The position numbers and the translations under genes are program-made. Source: JALYRV01 sp036675475 (GTDB lineage: Bacteria; Acidobacteriota; Vicinamibacteria; Vicinamibacterales; SCN-69-37). From it: a stretch of DNA of 50,993 bases. Numbering within the stretch: the stretch's first letter is position 1; every line of letters starts with the position of its first letter. The stretch spans positions 1 through 50,993 of the forward strand of contig JAKFEY010000038.1 of assembly GCA_036675475.1 (NCBI GenBank), read 5' to 3'. Below the pieces are notes generated by a model that was given only the letters and a program-made list of their open reading frames with translations, did not search any database and had not been told where the DNA came from. Of this stretch, positions 35,904-43,491 are shown one piece after another.

Positions 35904-36590
35904 ATGCGCACCCTGCTGCTTTTCGACATTGACGGCACCCTCATCCTCAGCGGCCGGGCCGGCCTTCGCGCGCTCAACCGCGCCTTCGAGGAAGAAACCG
36001 GCGTGGCCGATGCGTTCCGCGGCATCAACGCCGCGGGCCGCACCGACGGCTACCTGCTTCGCGAGGCCGCCCGGCGCGCCGGCATCGCGCTCACCCCCGC
36101 GCTCGAGTCGCGCCTCGAAGCGCGCTATTACACCCTGCTGGCCGAGGAAATCCTCCTGCCCGGCGAGGGACGCAAGGCCGTGATGCCTGGCGTCCGGCCG
36201 CTCGTCGACGCGCTCCAGAGGCGCGACGATGCGATTCTCGCGCTGCTGACGGGCAACTTCCGCGCGAGCGCGCGCATCAAGCTCGAGCACTTCGACCTCT
36301 GGTCGCCCTTCCGGTTCGGCGCGTTTGCCGACGATGCGGCGGACAGGAATCTGCTGGTGCCCATCGCGCTGACGCGCGCGCGCGAGGCCGGCTTCGAGCC
36401 GCACGTGGACCGCGTGGTCGTCATCGGCGACACGCCGCTGGATGTGGAGTGCGCGCGGGCCGGCGGCGTGCGCGCGCTGGGCGTGGCCACGGGATCGCAT
36501 TCAGTCGACGAGCTGCGCGACGCGGGCGCGTATGAAGTGTTCGGGGATCTGAGTGAGACGGCGCGCGTGTTGAAGGCGCTCGGGTTTTAA
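35904..36590 (+). CDS. HAD-superfamily phosphatase
   Basis: 228 residues. Motif I is LLFDIDGTLI (nucleophile Asp8, acid Asp10), motif II ALLTGNF, and motif IV VIGDTPLDVECARAGG. The cap is helical and of subclass I, like phosphoglycolate phosphatases. The substrate cannot be told. It is divergent from sodC with a 24-base gap and ends five bases before tRNA-Sec on the other strand. Confidence 0.87.
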   Translation: MRTLLLFDIDGTLILSGRAGLRALNRAFEEETGVADAFRGINAAGRTDGYLLREAARRAGIALTPALESRLEARYYTLLAEEILLPGEGRKAVMPGVRPLVDALQRRDDAILALLTGNFRASARIKLEHFDLWSPFRFGAFADDAADRNLLVPIALTRAREAGFEPHVDRVVVIGDTPLDVECARAGGVRALGVATGSHSVDELRDAGAYEVFGDLSETARVLKALGF

Positions 36591-36594
36591 AGGA

Positions 36595-36690
36595 TGGCGG
36601 AAGCGTATGGGAGTCGAACCCATCCCGCCCGCGTTGGCAGGCAGCGCCGATTTTGAAGACCGGGAGGGCCACCGGGCCCCGGTCGCTTCC
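36595..36690 (-). tRNA. selC: tRNA-Sec (anticodon UCA)
   Basis: Folded by hand on the reverse strand. The acceptor 5' arm GGAAGCG pairs with CGCTTCC followed by G and encoded CCA. A six-base D stem (GGGGCC/GGCCCU) is followed by an anticodon stem CCGGU/AUCGG with loop CUUCAAA, anticodon UCA at 36654-36656. A long variable arm has an eight-base stem (CUGCCUGC/GCGGGCGG, two G-U pairs), and the T arm is AUGGG/CCCAU with UUCGACU. The 96-base length, long extra arm and six-base D stem are specific to selenocysteine tRNA. Position 8 of the acceptor shows an A-A mismatch. It implies that the genome reads some UGA codons as selenocysteine. No selA/B/D is in the window. Confidence 0.93.
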
Positions 36691-36710
36691 GCGTTAAGGA
36701 TACCGGGAAA

Positions 36711-37358
36711 TCAGTTCGCGAGGCCCAGGCGATAGGCCGCGAGCTTGGGCAGTTCGGTGATCACCCAGCGCACGTTCGCGCGGGATCGCCACCACTGCGT
36801 CGCCTGGAACAAGTCATAGCGGCTGCCTCGCACCTGCACCGCCACGCCGGCCGGAGTGAGCACGCGATTCATAGCCAAGGCGGTGCGCCGTGTGTGGGGC
36901 AGTGAGGTGACGACGATGACGCTCGTCCATCCTTCGGCGCGCGCCAGCGCCAGCGTGGCCGTTGCCTCGGCCGCCGTGTTGTCGAGCGGCCCGTCGAGCA
37001 CGCGCAAAACGCCTTGCGGCAGTCCAAGTTGCCGCGTCATGACATCGCGCGCGATTTCGTGGTCGGCCGGGACGTGCACACCACGCGCCTGCAGCGCTTG
37101 CGCAGCACCATCACGATAGCCCGGACTCAACACGATTACGCGCGCCCTGCCTTCGCGCCAGAGATCGTAGGCTTCGAGCCATCGATCAGCCGGTGAACCA
37201 GACAGCACGACGATGGCGTCAGCGGGCCTGGGCGTCTCCATCGCGCGCGGATCGACGAGCATGCGTCCTGCATTCACGAAGCAGGCGGCCGCGCCGGCCA
37301 GCATCAGCAGGACCAGCAGCAGGACGATGGTGCGTGTGAGGCGAAAGAGGCGGAACAT
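36711..37358 (-). CDS. YdcF/SanA-like DUF218 membrane protein
   Basis: 215 residues from ATG 37358, where a typical single N-terminal membrane helix begins (TRTIVLLLVLLMLAGAAACFV); an upstream GTG start would run through a hairpin. The DUF218 fold is marked by DAIVVLSGSPADRWLEAYDLW, RVIVLSPG, LDNTAAEA and VIVVTSLPHTRRTALAMNRVL. The family is linked to envelope functions and is otherwise poorly defined. It follows the cold-shock gene on the same strand. Confidence 0.82.
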   Translation of the reverse strand: MFRLFRLTRTIVLLLVLLMLAGAAACFVNAGRMLVDPRAMETPRPADAIVVLSGSPADRWLEAYDLWREGRARVIVLSPGYRDGAAQALQARGVHVPADHEIARDVMTRQLGLPQGVLRVLDGPLDNTAAEATATLALARAEGWTSVIVVTSLPHTRRTALAMNRVLTPAGVAVQVRGSRYDLFQATQWWRSRANVRWVITELPKLAAYRLGLAN

Positions 37359-37389
37359 GCGGGGGGAACGCGGCGAAATAACTGAGCAG

Positions 37390-37412
37390 GTGGCGGAGCC
37401 GGGCTCCGCCAC
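37390..37412 (-). repeat. Perfect ten-base hairpin between cold-shock gene and ydcF-like gene
   Basis: GTGGCGGAGC and GCTCCGCCAC are separated by three bases. There is no T-run, so it is either a REP-like unit, an mRNA-stabilising hairpin or a weak Rho-type end after the cold-shock gene. Confidence 0.6.
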
Positions 37413-37428
37413 TTGCCGGGGAGACTTG

Positions 37429-37635
37429 CTAGCCTTCGATGAGCCGCACGTCGGCGGCGCGAGGACCCTTGGCGGATTCCTCGACGCTGAACTCGACGCG
37501 TTGACCTTCTCTCAGCAGTTCGAACACCGCGCCGCGTACAGCACTGCGGTGAAAGAAGTGCTCGACTCCCCCCTCATCACGAATGAAGCCAAAACCCTTG
37601 TCGATGAGGAGCCGTGCGATTGTGCCGGTTGGCAT
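37429..37635 (-). CDS. Cold-shock domain protein
   Basis: 68 residues, one cold-shock domain. RNP1 is KGFGFI (13-18) and RNP2 VEHFFH; GPRAADVRLI is the last strand. It binds single-stranded RNA and DNA. GGAGGG lies eight bases before ATG 37635. A good promoter at 37801-37829 gives a leader of about 160 bases, as in cspA-type genes whose mRNA leader responds to temperature. Confidence 0.93.
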   Translation of the reverse strand: MPTGTIARLLIDKGFGFIRDEGGVEHFFHRSAVRGAVFELLREGQRVEFSVEESAKGPRAADVRLIEG

Positions 37636-37794
37636 ACCCTACCCTCCAGTCAGGTAACCCCGGGTATCGTGGGGTAGAGGCTGGCAGGCGAGAGCAGGCG
37701 GTTAAGAACGACCCGACGCGCGAGCACAGCCTCATGCCGTGCTGCCCACGCGAATCCCCATGAAAATGCGGAATCCGCACGAGCTGAGCAAAAC
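37636..37794 (-). promoter_or_regulatory. Long 5' leader of the cold-shock gene
   Basis: About 160 untranslated bases between the predicted transcription start and ATG. It contains a small inverted repeat TGCGGAATCCGCA (about 37771-37783) and the ribosome-binding site near 37643. Long leaders in cspA genes form cold-responsive structures; a similar role here is inference. Confidence 0.45.
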
Positions 37795-37800
37795 GGGGCC

Positions 37801-37829
37801 AGTCTAGGGGGGCGCTCCGGGGAAGTCAA
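37801..37829 (-). promoter_or_regulatory. Sigma-70 promoter of the cold-shock gene
   Basis: On the reverse strand TTGACT (37824-37829) and TAGACT (37801-37806) are separated by exactly 17 bases. It is the only complete -35/-10 pair seen in the window. It lies directly beside the start of the divergent DNA ligase gene. Confidence 0.75.
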
Positions 37830-37835
37830 GAAATC

Positions 37836-38867
37836 ATGATGGTAACGTTTCCATTCCCGCCGATGGAGGCCCGGGTCGCCGCGGCCCTTCCGGCAGGCGA
37901 CACCTGGCAGTTCGAACCGAAGTGGGACGGGTTCCGGTGCCTGGTGTTCAGGGACACAACGGGCATCCGGCTCCAATCCAAGTCGGGCCAGCCGCTCGAC
38001 CGCTATTTCCCGGAAGTCGTCGCGCGCATCGCGGCGCTGAAGGCCGCGGCGTTCGTCCTCGACGGCGAGCTCGTCGTGCCGGATCCCGCGGGGAAGGGCG
38101 CGCTGTCGTTCGACGATCTGCTGCAGCGCATTCATCCGGCCGCAAGCCGCGTCGCGCGGCTCGCGCGCGAGATGCCTGCGGCGCTCGTCGTGTTCGATCT
38201 GCTCGTGGAAGGCACGACCGCACTGGCGGATCGCCCGCTCGCCGAACGCCGCGCGCGGCTCGAGCGCTTCATCGCGAAACACCCGTCAGACGGCATCTTC
38301 CTCTCGCCCGCGACGCGCAATCGCGCCGAGGCGGCGCGCTGGTTGAGCGGCGCGGGCAGCGGCCTCGACGGCGTCGTGGCGAAGCTCGTCGACGCGCCGT
38401 ACGCGTCGGGCTCGCGCGACGCGATGATCAAGGTGAAGCAGCGCCGCACGGCCGATTGCGTGGTGGGCGGCTTCCGGTACGCGACCGGCAAGAAAGTCGC
38501 GGGCTCGCTGCTGCTGGGCCTTTACGGCGACGATGGGTTGCTTCATCACGTCGGCTTCACCTCCAGCTTCAAGGCAGGCGACAAGGCCGCGTTGACGAAG
38601 AAGGTGGAGGCGCTTGCCGGCGGCAAAGGCTTCACGGGCCGCGCGCCGGGCGGCCCGAGCCGGTGGAGCACCGAGCGGTCCAGCGAATGGGTGCCGCTCG
38701 ATCCAAAGCTCGTGGTCGAAGTCGAGTACGACCATTTCAGCCAGCGGCGGTTCCGCCACGGCACGAAGTTCATGCGCTGGCGGCCCGACAAGGCGCCGGC
38801 GCAGTGCACGTTCGAGCAGGTGGCGGGCACGCCCCGCGGCGCGGCGCGGTTCCTGAAGAAGGTGTAG
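37836..38867 (+). CDS. ATP-dependent DNA ligase (LigC-like)
   Basis: 343 residues. The nucleotidyl Lys is in EPKWDGFRC (motif I, Lys29); further motifs are LDGELVVP, DGVVAKL and AMIKVKQRRTADC. After the adenylation domain (about 1-205) comes an OB-fold domain (about 210-330) with SERSSEWVPLDPKLVVEVEYDHFSQ-type ending. The size fits the stand-alone LigC class, linked in mycobacteria to base-excision and stationary-phase repair. No LigD polymerase or Ku is present nearby. Two adjacent ATG codons make the exact start uncertain by one residue. Confidence 0.9.
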   Translation: MMVTFPFPPMEARVAAALPAGDTWQFEPKWDGFRCLVFRDTTGIRLQSKSGQPLDRYFPEVVARIAALKAAAFVLDGELVVPDPAGKGALSFDDLLQRIHPAASRVARLAREMPAALVVFDLLVEGTTALADRPLAERRARLERFIAKHPSDGIFLSPATRNRAEAARWLSGAGSGLDGVVAKLVDAPYASGSRDAMIKVKQRRTADCVVGGFRYATGKKVAGSLLLGLYGDDGLLHHVGFTSSFKAGDKAALTKKVEALAGGKGFTGRAPGGPSRWSTERSSEWVPLDPKLVVEVEYDHFSQRRFRHGTKFMRWRPDKAPAQCTFEQVAGTPRGAARFLKKV

Positions 38868-38877
38868 GCTCTCGCCC

Positions 38878-39855
38878 ATGAAACTTTCGATCGCGGCGGC
38901 GCTGCTCGCCGCAGGCTCGCTGCTGCAGGCCGCCCAGGCGCCGGCGCTGCGCTGGTACAAGGGCAACACCCACACGCACACGCTCAACAGCGACGGCGAC
39001 AGCACGCCCGACGATGTGGTGCGGTGGTACCGCGAGCATGGCTATCAATTTCTCGTGCTGACCGATCACAACCATCTGACGGCGACCGACGCGCTCAACG
39101 CGCTGCACGGGGCCGACGAGAAGTTCCTGATCGTGAAAGGCGAAGAAGTCACCGACCGGTTCGGCGACAAGCCGCTGCACATCAACGGCCTCGACGTCGC
39201 GCACGCCGTCGCCCCGCAGGGCGGCACCTCGGTCGTCGACGTCCTGCAGCGCAATGTCGACGCCATCCGTCACGCACGGGGCATTCCGCACATCAACCAT
39301 CCGAACTTCCGGTGGGCGATCACCGCGGACGAATTGACGCAGGTCACCAACAACAAGCTGTTCGAGATCTACAACGGGCACCCGCAGGTGAACAATCTCG
39401 GCGGCGGCACGGTGCCGGGCCTCGAAGAAGTGTGGGACGCCATCCTGACGAGCGGCATCCGCCTGTACGGCATCGCGGTGGACGATGCGCACACGTTCAA
39501 GCAGCCGGGGAATGCGTCGGTGGCCGGGCCGGGGCGCGGGTGGGTCGTGGTGCGCGCCGCGAAGCTGGAGGCGCGGGCGCTGCTCGACGCGATGGAGCGC
39601 GGCGACTTCTATGCCTCAACGGGCGTGGAGCTGGCCGACTATCAGGTGACGCCGCAGTCGATGGTCGTCACCGTGAAGAAGACGGCCTTCTCGAAGTACC
39701 GCATCCAGTTCATCGGCGAGGGCGGCAAGGTGCTGCAGGAATCGCACGACAGCCCCGCGACCTATACGTTCACAGGCCGCGAGGCGTACGTGCGCGCGAA
39801 GGTGATCGAAAGCAACGGCGCCATCGCATGGTGCCAGCCGGCATTCAGGCGCTGA
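38878..39855 (+). CDS. Exported PHP-domain protein
   Basis: 325 residues with an N-terminal signal peptide (MKLSIAAALLAAGSLLQAAQA). PHP motifs: GNTHTHTLNSDGDS, VLTDHNHLT, GEEVTD, HINHPNF and AVDDAHTF, so the metal site looks complete. The C-terminal 90 residues appear as a beta-sandwich tail (YQVTPQSMVVTVKK onward). Likely a periplasmic metal-dependent phosphoesterase; the substrate is unknown. It lies ten bases after the ligase gene. Confidence 0.85.
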   Translation: MKLSIAAALLAAGSLLQAAQAPALRWYKGNTHTHTLNSDGDSTPDDVVRWYREHGYQFLVLTDHNHLTATDALNALHGADEKFLIVKGEEVTDRFGDKPLHINGLDVAHAVAPQGGTSVVDVLQRNVDAIRHARGIPHINHPNFRWAITADELTQVTNNKLFEIYNGHPQVNNLGGGTVPGLEEVWDAILTSGIRLYGIAVDDAHTFKQPGNASVAGPGRGWVVVRAAKLEARALLDAMERGDFYASTGVELADYQVTPQSMVVTVKKTAFSKYRIQFIGEGGKVLQESHDSPATYTFTGREAYVRAKVIESNGAIAWCQPAFRR

Positions 39856-39874
39856 TCGGCGTTGGCGCCAGCAA

Positions 39875-39920
39875 GTACGCAGAAATCTCGTAGTTTTGAA
39901 ACTACGACGTTTCTGCGTAC
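39875..39920. repeat. 22-base inverted repeat GTACGCAGAAA...
   Basis: Arms 39875-39896 and 39899-39920 pair at 20 of 22 positions around a two-base loop (outer word GTACGCAGAAA, inner CGTAGTTT). It lies between the stops of two convergent genes and could terminate both. Confidence 0.8.
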
Positions 39921-39936
39921 ATCGGGCTCGGATCCC

Positions 39937-40812
39937 TCAACGCCAGGCGTTCGACGGCCGCACATCCCCGCGCCCATCGCCGAACCATTCCCGGAGGAGC
40001 CGCAGCACGCCCGCTGCGCTGCCGTCCTTGATGTGGCGCGCGCGGCGGGCGACATATTCGGCGTAGACGCGCTCGGCGCGGGCTCGCAGTGTCCTGTCGG
40101 CGTCATTCAGCTGATGGCCTTTGGGCGCGGCATAGACGAAGCGCCGCTCGCCGGCCACCGCCGGCAGCGAGATGAAGTCGCGCTCGACGAAGGTGCCGGT
40201 GGCCTTCTGCGAGTCCGAGGCCTCGACGAAAAAGTCCACCGCGTAGTCGGGATAGCCGAAGAAATATCCGTACCCGCGCAGACGCGCGCTCGTCTGATCG
40301 TATTCAATCGCCATCAGCGCTTCGAGCGGATCGGCCGAGGGCGACAGGCCATACGGGCCGAAGAACGCCGCGCGGCCGTTGAGCAGCGCGCGCAGGCGCG
40401 GGATGTTGAAGACGACGGCGTCGATGGGCCGCTTGCCGTTGTAGACGGCGGCGAAATGGTGCAACGTGGCCCGGATCTCCCCGCCGCAGGTCCACGCCGC
40501 GAGTATCTGTCGCAGCGCCTCGGCGTCGGCGAGATCGGGCGACGCCACGTCGATCTGCAGGCTTGCGAAGCCGCTGCTCATGGGCTTGATGTCCGAGGCA
40601 ATCGTGTAGAGCGCCTCGCTGTCGAGCGCCTTGAGCAGCAGCGCCTCCGCCCGTCCGCGCAGGTCGACGGGCAGCGACTCGAACGGGAAGCAGGCGGCGG
40701 CGGGAAAGGCCGGGGCGGACTGCGCCCTCGGAGAGGTCCCAGCTCCCAGAGGGGCCAGGGCGGCCGCAACGAGGGCCGCGGCAACGGCGAGGAGCCGGCG
40801 TGGGATAATCAT
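39937..40812 (-). CDS. Exported protein of unknown function
   Basis: 291 residues. It starts with a signal peptide (MIIPRRLLAVAAALVAAALAPLGAG). The mature part is mixed alpha/beta with RATLHHFAAVYNGKRPIDAVVFNIPRL, RLRGYGYFFGYPDYAVDFFVEA and a long charged C-terminal helix region; I do not recognise a family. Two cysteines lie in the mature part (ACFPF and TCGG). It is divergent from ychF, 32 bases away, and nothing in the neighbours gives a role. Confidence 0.75.
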   Translation of the reverse strand: MIIPRRLLAVAAALVAAALAPLGAGTSPRAQSAPAFPAAACFPFESLPVDLRGRAEALLLKALDSEALYTIASDIKPMSSGFASLQIDVASPDLADAEALRQILAAWTCGGEIRATLHHFAAVYNGKRPIDAVVFNIPRLRALLNGRAAFFGPYGLSPSADPLEALMAIEYDQTSARLRGYGYFFGYPDYAVDFFVEASDSQKATGTFVERDFISLPAVAGERRFVYAAPKGHQLNDADRTLRARAERVYAEYVARRARHIKDGSAAGVLRLLREWFGDGRGDVRPSNAWR

Positions 40813-40844
40813 TGGTTGCTGATCATCACACGAGCGATATTCAA

Positions 40845-41948
40845 ATGCTGAGAGCCGGAATCGTCGGGCTGCCCAATGTCGGCAAGTCCACCCTCTTCAA
40901 CGCCGTCACGCGCACCCGCAACGCGCAGGCGGCCAACTATCCCTTCTGCACGATCGATCCGAACGTGGGCACCGTCACCGTGCCCGACGCGCGGCTCTAC
41001 GAGCTGCAGAAGATCGCGAAGACGAATGTCGTGATCCCCGCGGCCATCGAGTTCGTCGACATCGCGGGCCTCGTCAAGGGCGCGAGCACGGGCGAGGGCC
41101 TGGGCAACAAGTTCCTGACGCACATCCGCGAGGTCGACGCGATCGTCCAGGTGGTGCGCTGCTTCGACGACGCCGACGTGCTGCACGTGGCCGGCAGCGT
41201 CAATCCGGTGCGCGACATCGAGGTGATCAACACCGAGCTGATGCTCGCCGACCTCGAGACGGTGCGGAAGCGGCGCGAGAAGGTGGCGAAGGATCTCAAG
41301 CGCGGCGAAAAGACCGCGGCGGCCGAAGATGCCGTGCTCGCGAAGATCGAGGAGTCGCTCGACGCCGGGCGCCCGGCGCTCACGGTCAGCCTCGATCCCG
41401 AGGAGCGCGCGCTGGCGAAGGGCTTCTTCCTGCTCAGCGACAAGCCGACGATTTTCGCGTGCAACGTGAAAGAGTCGGACCTTGCCACCGCCGACAGCAA
41501 TCCCTACGTCCAGCAGGTGCGCGAGTACGTCCAGACGCACCTGGCCTGCGAGGCCGTCGTCATCAGCGCCCAGATCGAATCCGATCTCGCGGATCTGGAG
41601 CCCGACGAGGCGAAGGCCTTCCTCGAGTCGCTCGGCGTCGAAGAGAGCGGCATCGGCAAGCTCATTCGCGCCACGTACCATCTGCTCGGCCTGCGCACGT
41701 ATTTCACGGCGGGCGAGAAGGAGGTGCGCGCGTGGACCATTCATGCCGGCGACACCGCGCCGAAGGCCGCGGGCGTGATTCACTCGGACTTCGAGCGGGG
41801 CTTCATCAAGGCGGAAACGGTGGCCTACGACGATCTCGTGTCGTGCGGCTCGGTGGCGAAGGCGCGCGAAAAAGGCCTCTACCGGATGGAAGGCAAGGAG
41901 TACGTCGTCGCCGACGGCGACGTGCTGCTGTTCAAGTTCAACGTCTGA
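40845..41948 (+). CDS. ychF: Redox-regulated ATPase YchF (Obg family)
   Basis: 367 residues from ATG 40845 (MLRAGIVGLPNVGKSTLFNAVT); a slightly longer frame exists but lacks conservation. P-loop GLPNVGKST (G1), DIAGLVKGAS (G3), and NVKE in place of NKxD (G4), the YchF feature that gives ATP preference. A coiled-coil insertion (about 125-195) and the C-terminal TGS domain (about 280-365, TYFTAGEKEVRAWTI) complete it. It binds ribosomes and is linked to oxidative-stress control. Confidence 0.96.
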   Translation: MLRAGIVGLPNVGKSTLFNAVTRTRNAQAANYPFCTIDPNVGTVTVPDARLYELQKIAKTNVVIPAAIEFVDIAGLVKGASTGEGLGNKFLTHIREVDAIVQVVRCFDDADVLHVAGSVNPVRDIEVINTELMLADLETVRKRREKVAKDLKRGEKTAAAEDAVLAKIEESLDAGRPALTVSLDPEERALAKGFFLLSDKPTIFACNVKESDLATADSNPYVQQVREYVQTHLACEAVVISAQIESDLADLEPDEAKAFLESLGVEESGIGKLIRATYHLLGLRTYFTAGEKEVRAWTIHAGDTAPKAAGVIHSDFERGFIKAETVAYDDLVSCGSVAKAREKGLYRMEGKEYVVADGDVLLFKFNV

Positions 41949-41957
41949 CGGCCCGCG

Positions 41958-42584
41958 TCAGGCCCGCAGCAGCCAGTCCGCGAAATAAATGTAGATGGCG
42001 TACACCGTGCCCTCTCCGATGAGCACGCCGATGATGAATTTCGTGTAGCTCGTTCTGAGCGTTCCCGACACGTAGCAGATCAGATCGGTCGGCAGGAACA
42101 GCATGAAGCTCCACCCGATGGTGATGGCCAGCGTGTGCTGTCGAAGCACGCGCTTCAGCATCTGAATCTGTTTCGGGTAGCGCCGCTCGAACAGCTCGTC
42201 CATGTGCAGCGCTTCCGCGAAGAAGTAGCAGAGAGACGAGGAGATCGCGATGCCGGGCAGCGTCAGCATCAGCAGCAGGAAGGGCGGGAAGAACGGCATG
42301 GCGACCAGCAGCAGAAAGGTCGCCGGCACCAGCGTGAAGGCCCTGAGCGCGCCGAACGCCAGATAGATGGCGGAGGCGACGACGGTCGACGTCGACAGCG
42401 CGCCTCGCAGCTCCGACTGCACGAACCCGCGTTGAAAAAAATACAGGTACAGCGCCCCTCCAACCAGAAGGGCCCATATCGCGAGCAGCGGAAATCGGGC
42501 TGTCCGGTGCGGGGTCGTCGCGAACAAATCGGGCTCAGCGTCTGATACGTCCGGCGGCGCCGCGCGGTTCCGGCGTTCGCTCAC
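41958..42584 (-). CDS. VTT-domain membrane protein (TVP38/DedA-like)
   Basis: 208 residues with a polar N-terminus of about 30 and then about five hydrophobic segments. The VTT pattern is seen in LRAFTLVPATFLLLVAMPFF, PGIAISSSLCYFFAEAL and the later FLPTDLICYVSGTLRTSY. Family members act as lipid scramblases or flippases or are linked to membrane homeostasis. ATG 42584 overlaps the end of the upstream winged-helix gene by four bases. Confidence 0.75.
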   Translation of the reverse strand: MSERRNRAAPPDVSDAEPDLFATTPHRTARFPLLAIWALLVGGALYLYFFQRGFVQSELRGALSTSTVVASAIYLAFGALRAFTLVPATFLLLVAMPFFPPFLLLMLTLPGIAISSSLCYFFAEALHMDELFERRYPKQIQMLKRVLRQHTLAITIGWSFMLFLPTDLICYVSGTLRTSYTKFIIGVLIGEGTVYAIYIYFADWLLRA

Positions 42585-43384
42585 GCGCCAGCCAGTTTGT
42601 AGGTGCCCCGCGACGGCATCGTCGCGAATCCTTCCGCGACGAGGGCGCGATTGCCGAGTCCCGCGTCGGGCCGCGACAGGCCCGTGACACGGGCCAGCTC
42701 GCCCGGCACGGTCATGCCGGCCGAGCTGAGAAAGCAGCGCGCGATCTCGCGCAGGGCCACGTCGCGGCTCACCCGCTTGCGGAGTTCATCCGGAAAGCGG
42801 CCGATCCCAAGCGTCCAGATGTAGGTGAACTTCGGCCGGTAGAGCACCTCGCTGGGCACGACGAGCATGGCGGCCTGCAGCTCGTCGATCGCGCGCGTCA
42901 GCGAGACGCGATCCTTCAACCCGCACTCCTCGCGCAGATCCGACGAGGCCATCTCCCATTCCCGGCGCAGCACGCGCAACACCGCCTGCGCCTCCTTGCT
43001 GAGCCGCCGCGGCTCGTCGGCCCGCTTCAGGCCCCACATGGCGTGGAAGTACGGAATCATCCGCGGTGCGATGAACATCGCCTTGCCGCGCGGGAGCTTG
43101 GCGTAATACACCTTGCCGCGGCGCACGACCTCGTCTTTGAGGAGCCATGTGTGCGACGCTTCGGGATCTTTCTGGACGTTGCGCGGCATCACGGCGTCGC
43201 GCCGGCCGCAGACCGCGACGTACAGGCTCGGACCCGGGCGGCGCGAGTCGGTGAGGCAGGCGGCGAAGCCGACCCGCTCGATGAACCGCTCGGCATCGGC
43301 GGCGGTTTCCACCGGCCGCGTCTCTTCACGCCACCAGCGGGCGTCGCGGAAGTCTTCGATATCGGGCGGGACGGCCGCGGGCAT
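42581..43384 (-). CDS. Winged-helix protein, AlkZ/YcaQ (HTH_42)-like
   Basis: 267 residues. The order resembles DNA glycosylase-related winged-helix proteins: ARRWWREETRP-like start, then YYAKLPRGKAMFIAPRMIPYFHAMWG, two winged-helix-like parts (LSKEAQAVLRVLRREWEMASSDLREECG and REIARCFLSSAGMTVPGELARVTG), and a wing-like C-terminus. I recall such proteins annotated as AlkZ-related. The catalytic QxQ motif of AlkZ glycosylases is not visible, so it may be a non-catalytic DNA-binding relative. Moderately sure of the family, not of function. Confidence 0.55.
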   Translation of the reverse strand: MPAAVPPDIEDFRDARWWREETRPVETAADAERFIERVGFAACLTDSRRPGPSLYVAVCGRRDAVMPRNVQKDPEASHTWLLKDEVVRRGKVYYAKLPRGKAMFIAPRMIPYFHAMWGLKRADEPRRLSKEAQAVLRVLRREWEMASSDLREECGLKDRVSLTRAIDELQAAMLVVPSEVLYRPKFTYIWTLGIGRFPDELRKRVSRDVALREIARCFLSSAGMTVPGELARVTGLSRPDAGLGNRALVAEGFATMPSRGTYKLAGA

Positions 43385-43491
43385 CAGACGAGTTTAGCCG
43401 CCGCCTCCGCGGTTCTGTAAGATGCGGGCAGAAAAACGGGACCGAACCGCCAGGTCTGTCGAAATCGGGGCCTGTCGTTCGACGTATAGCT

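Noticed and set aside
43485..43490. TATAGC as promoter of the first ADOP gene
   Set aside because: It lies one base before the ATG, so transcription would begin inside the coding sequence.
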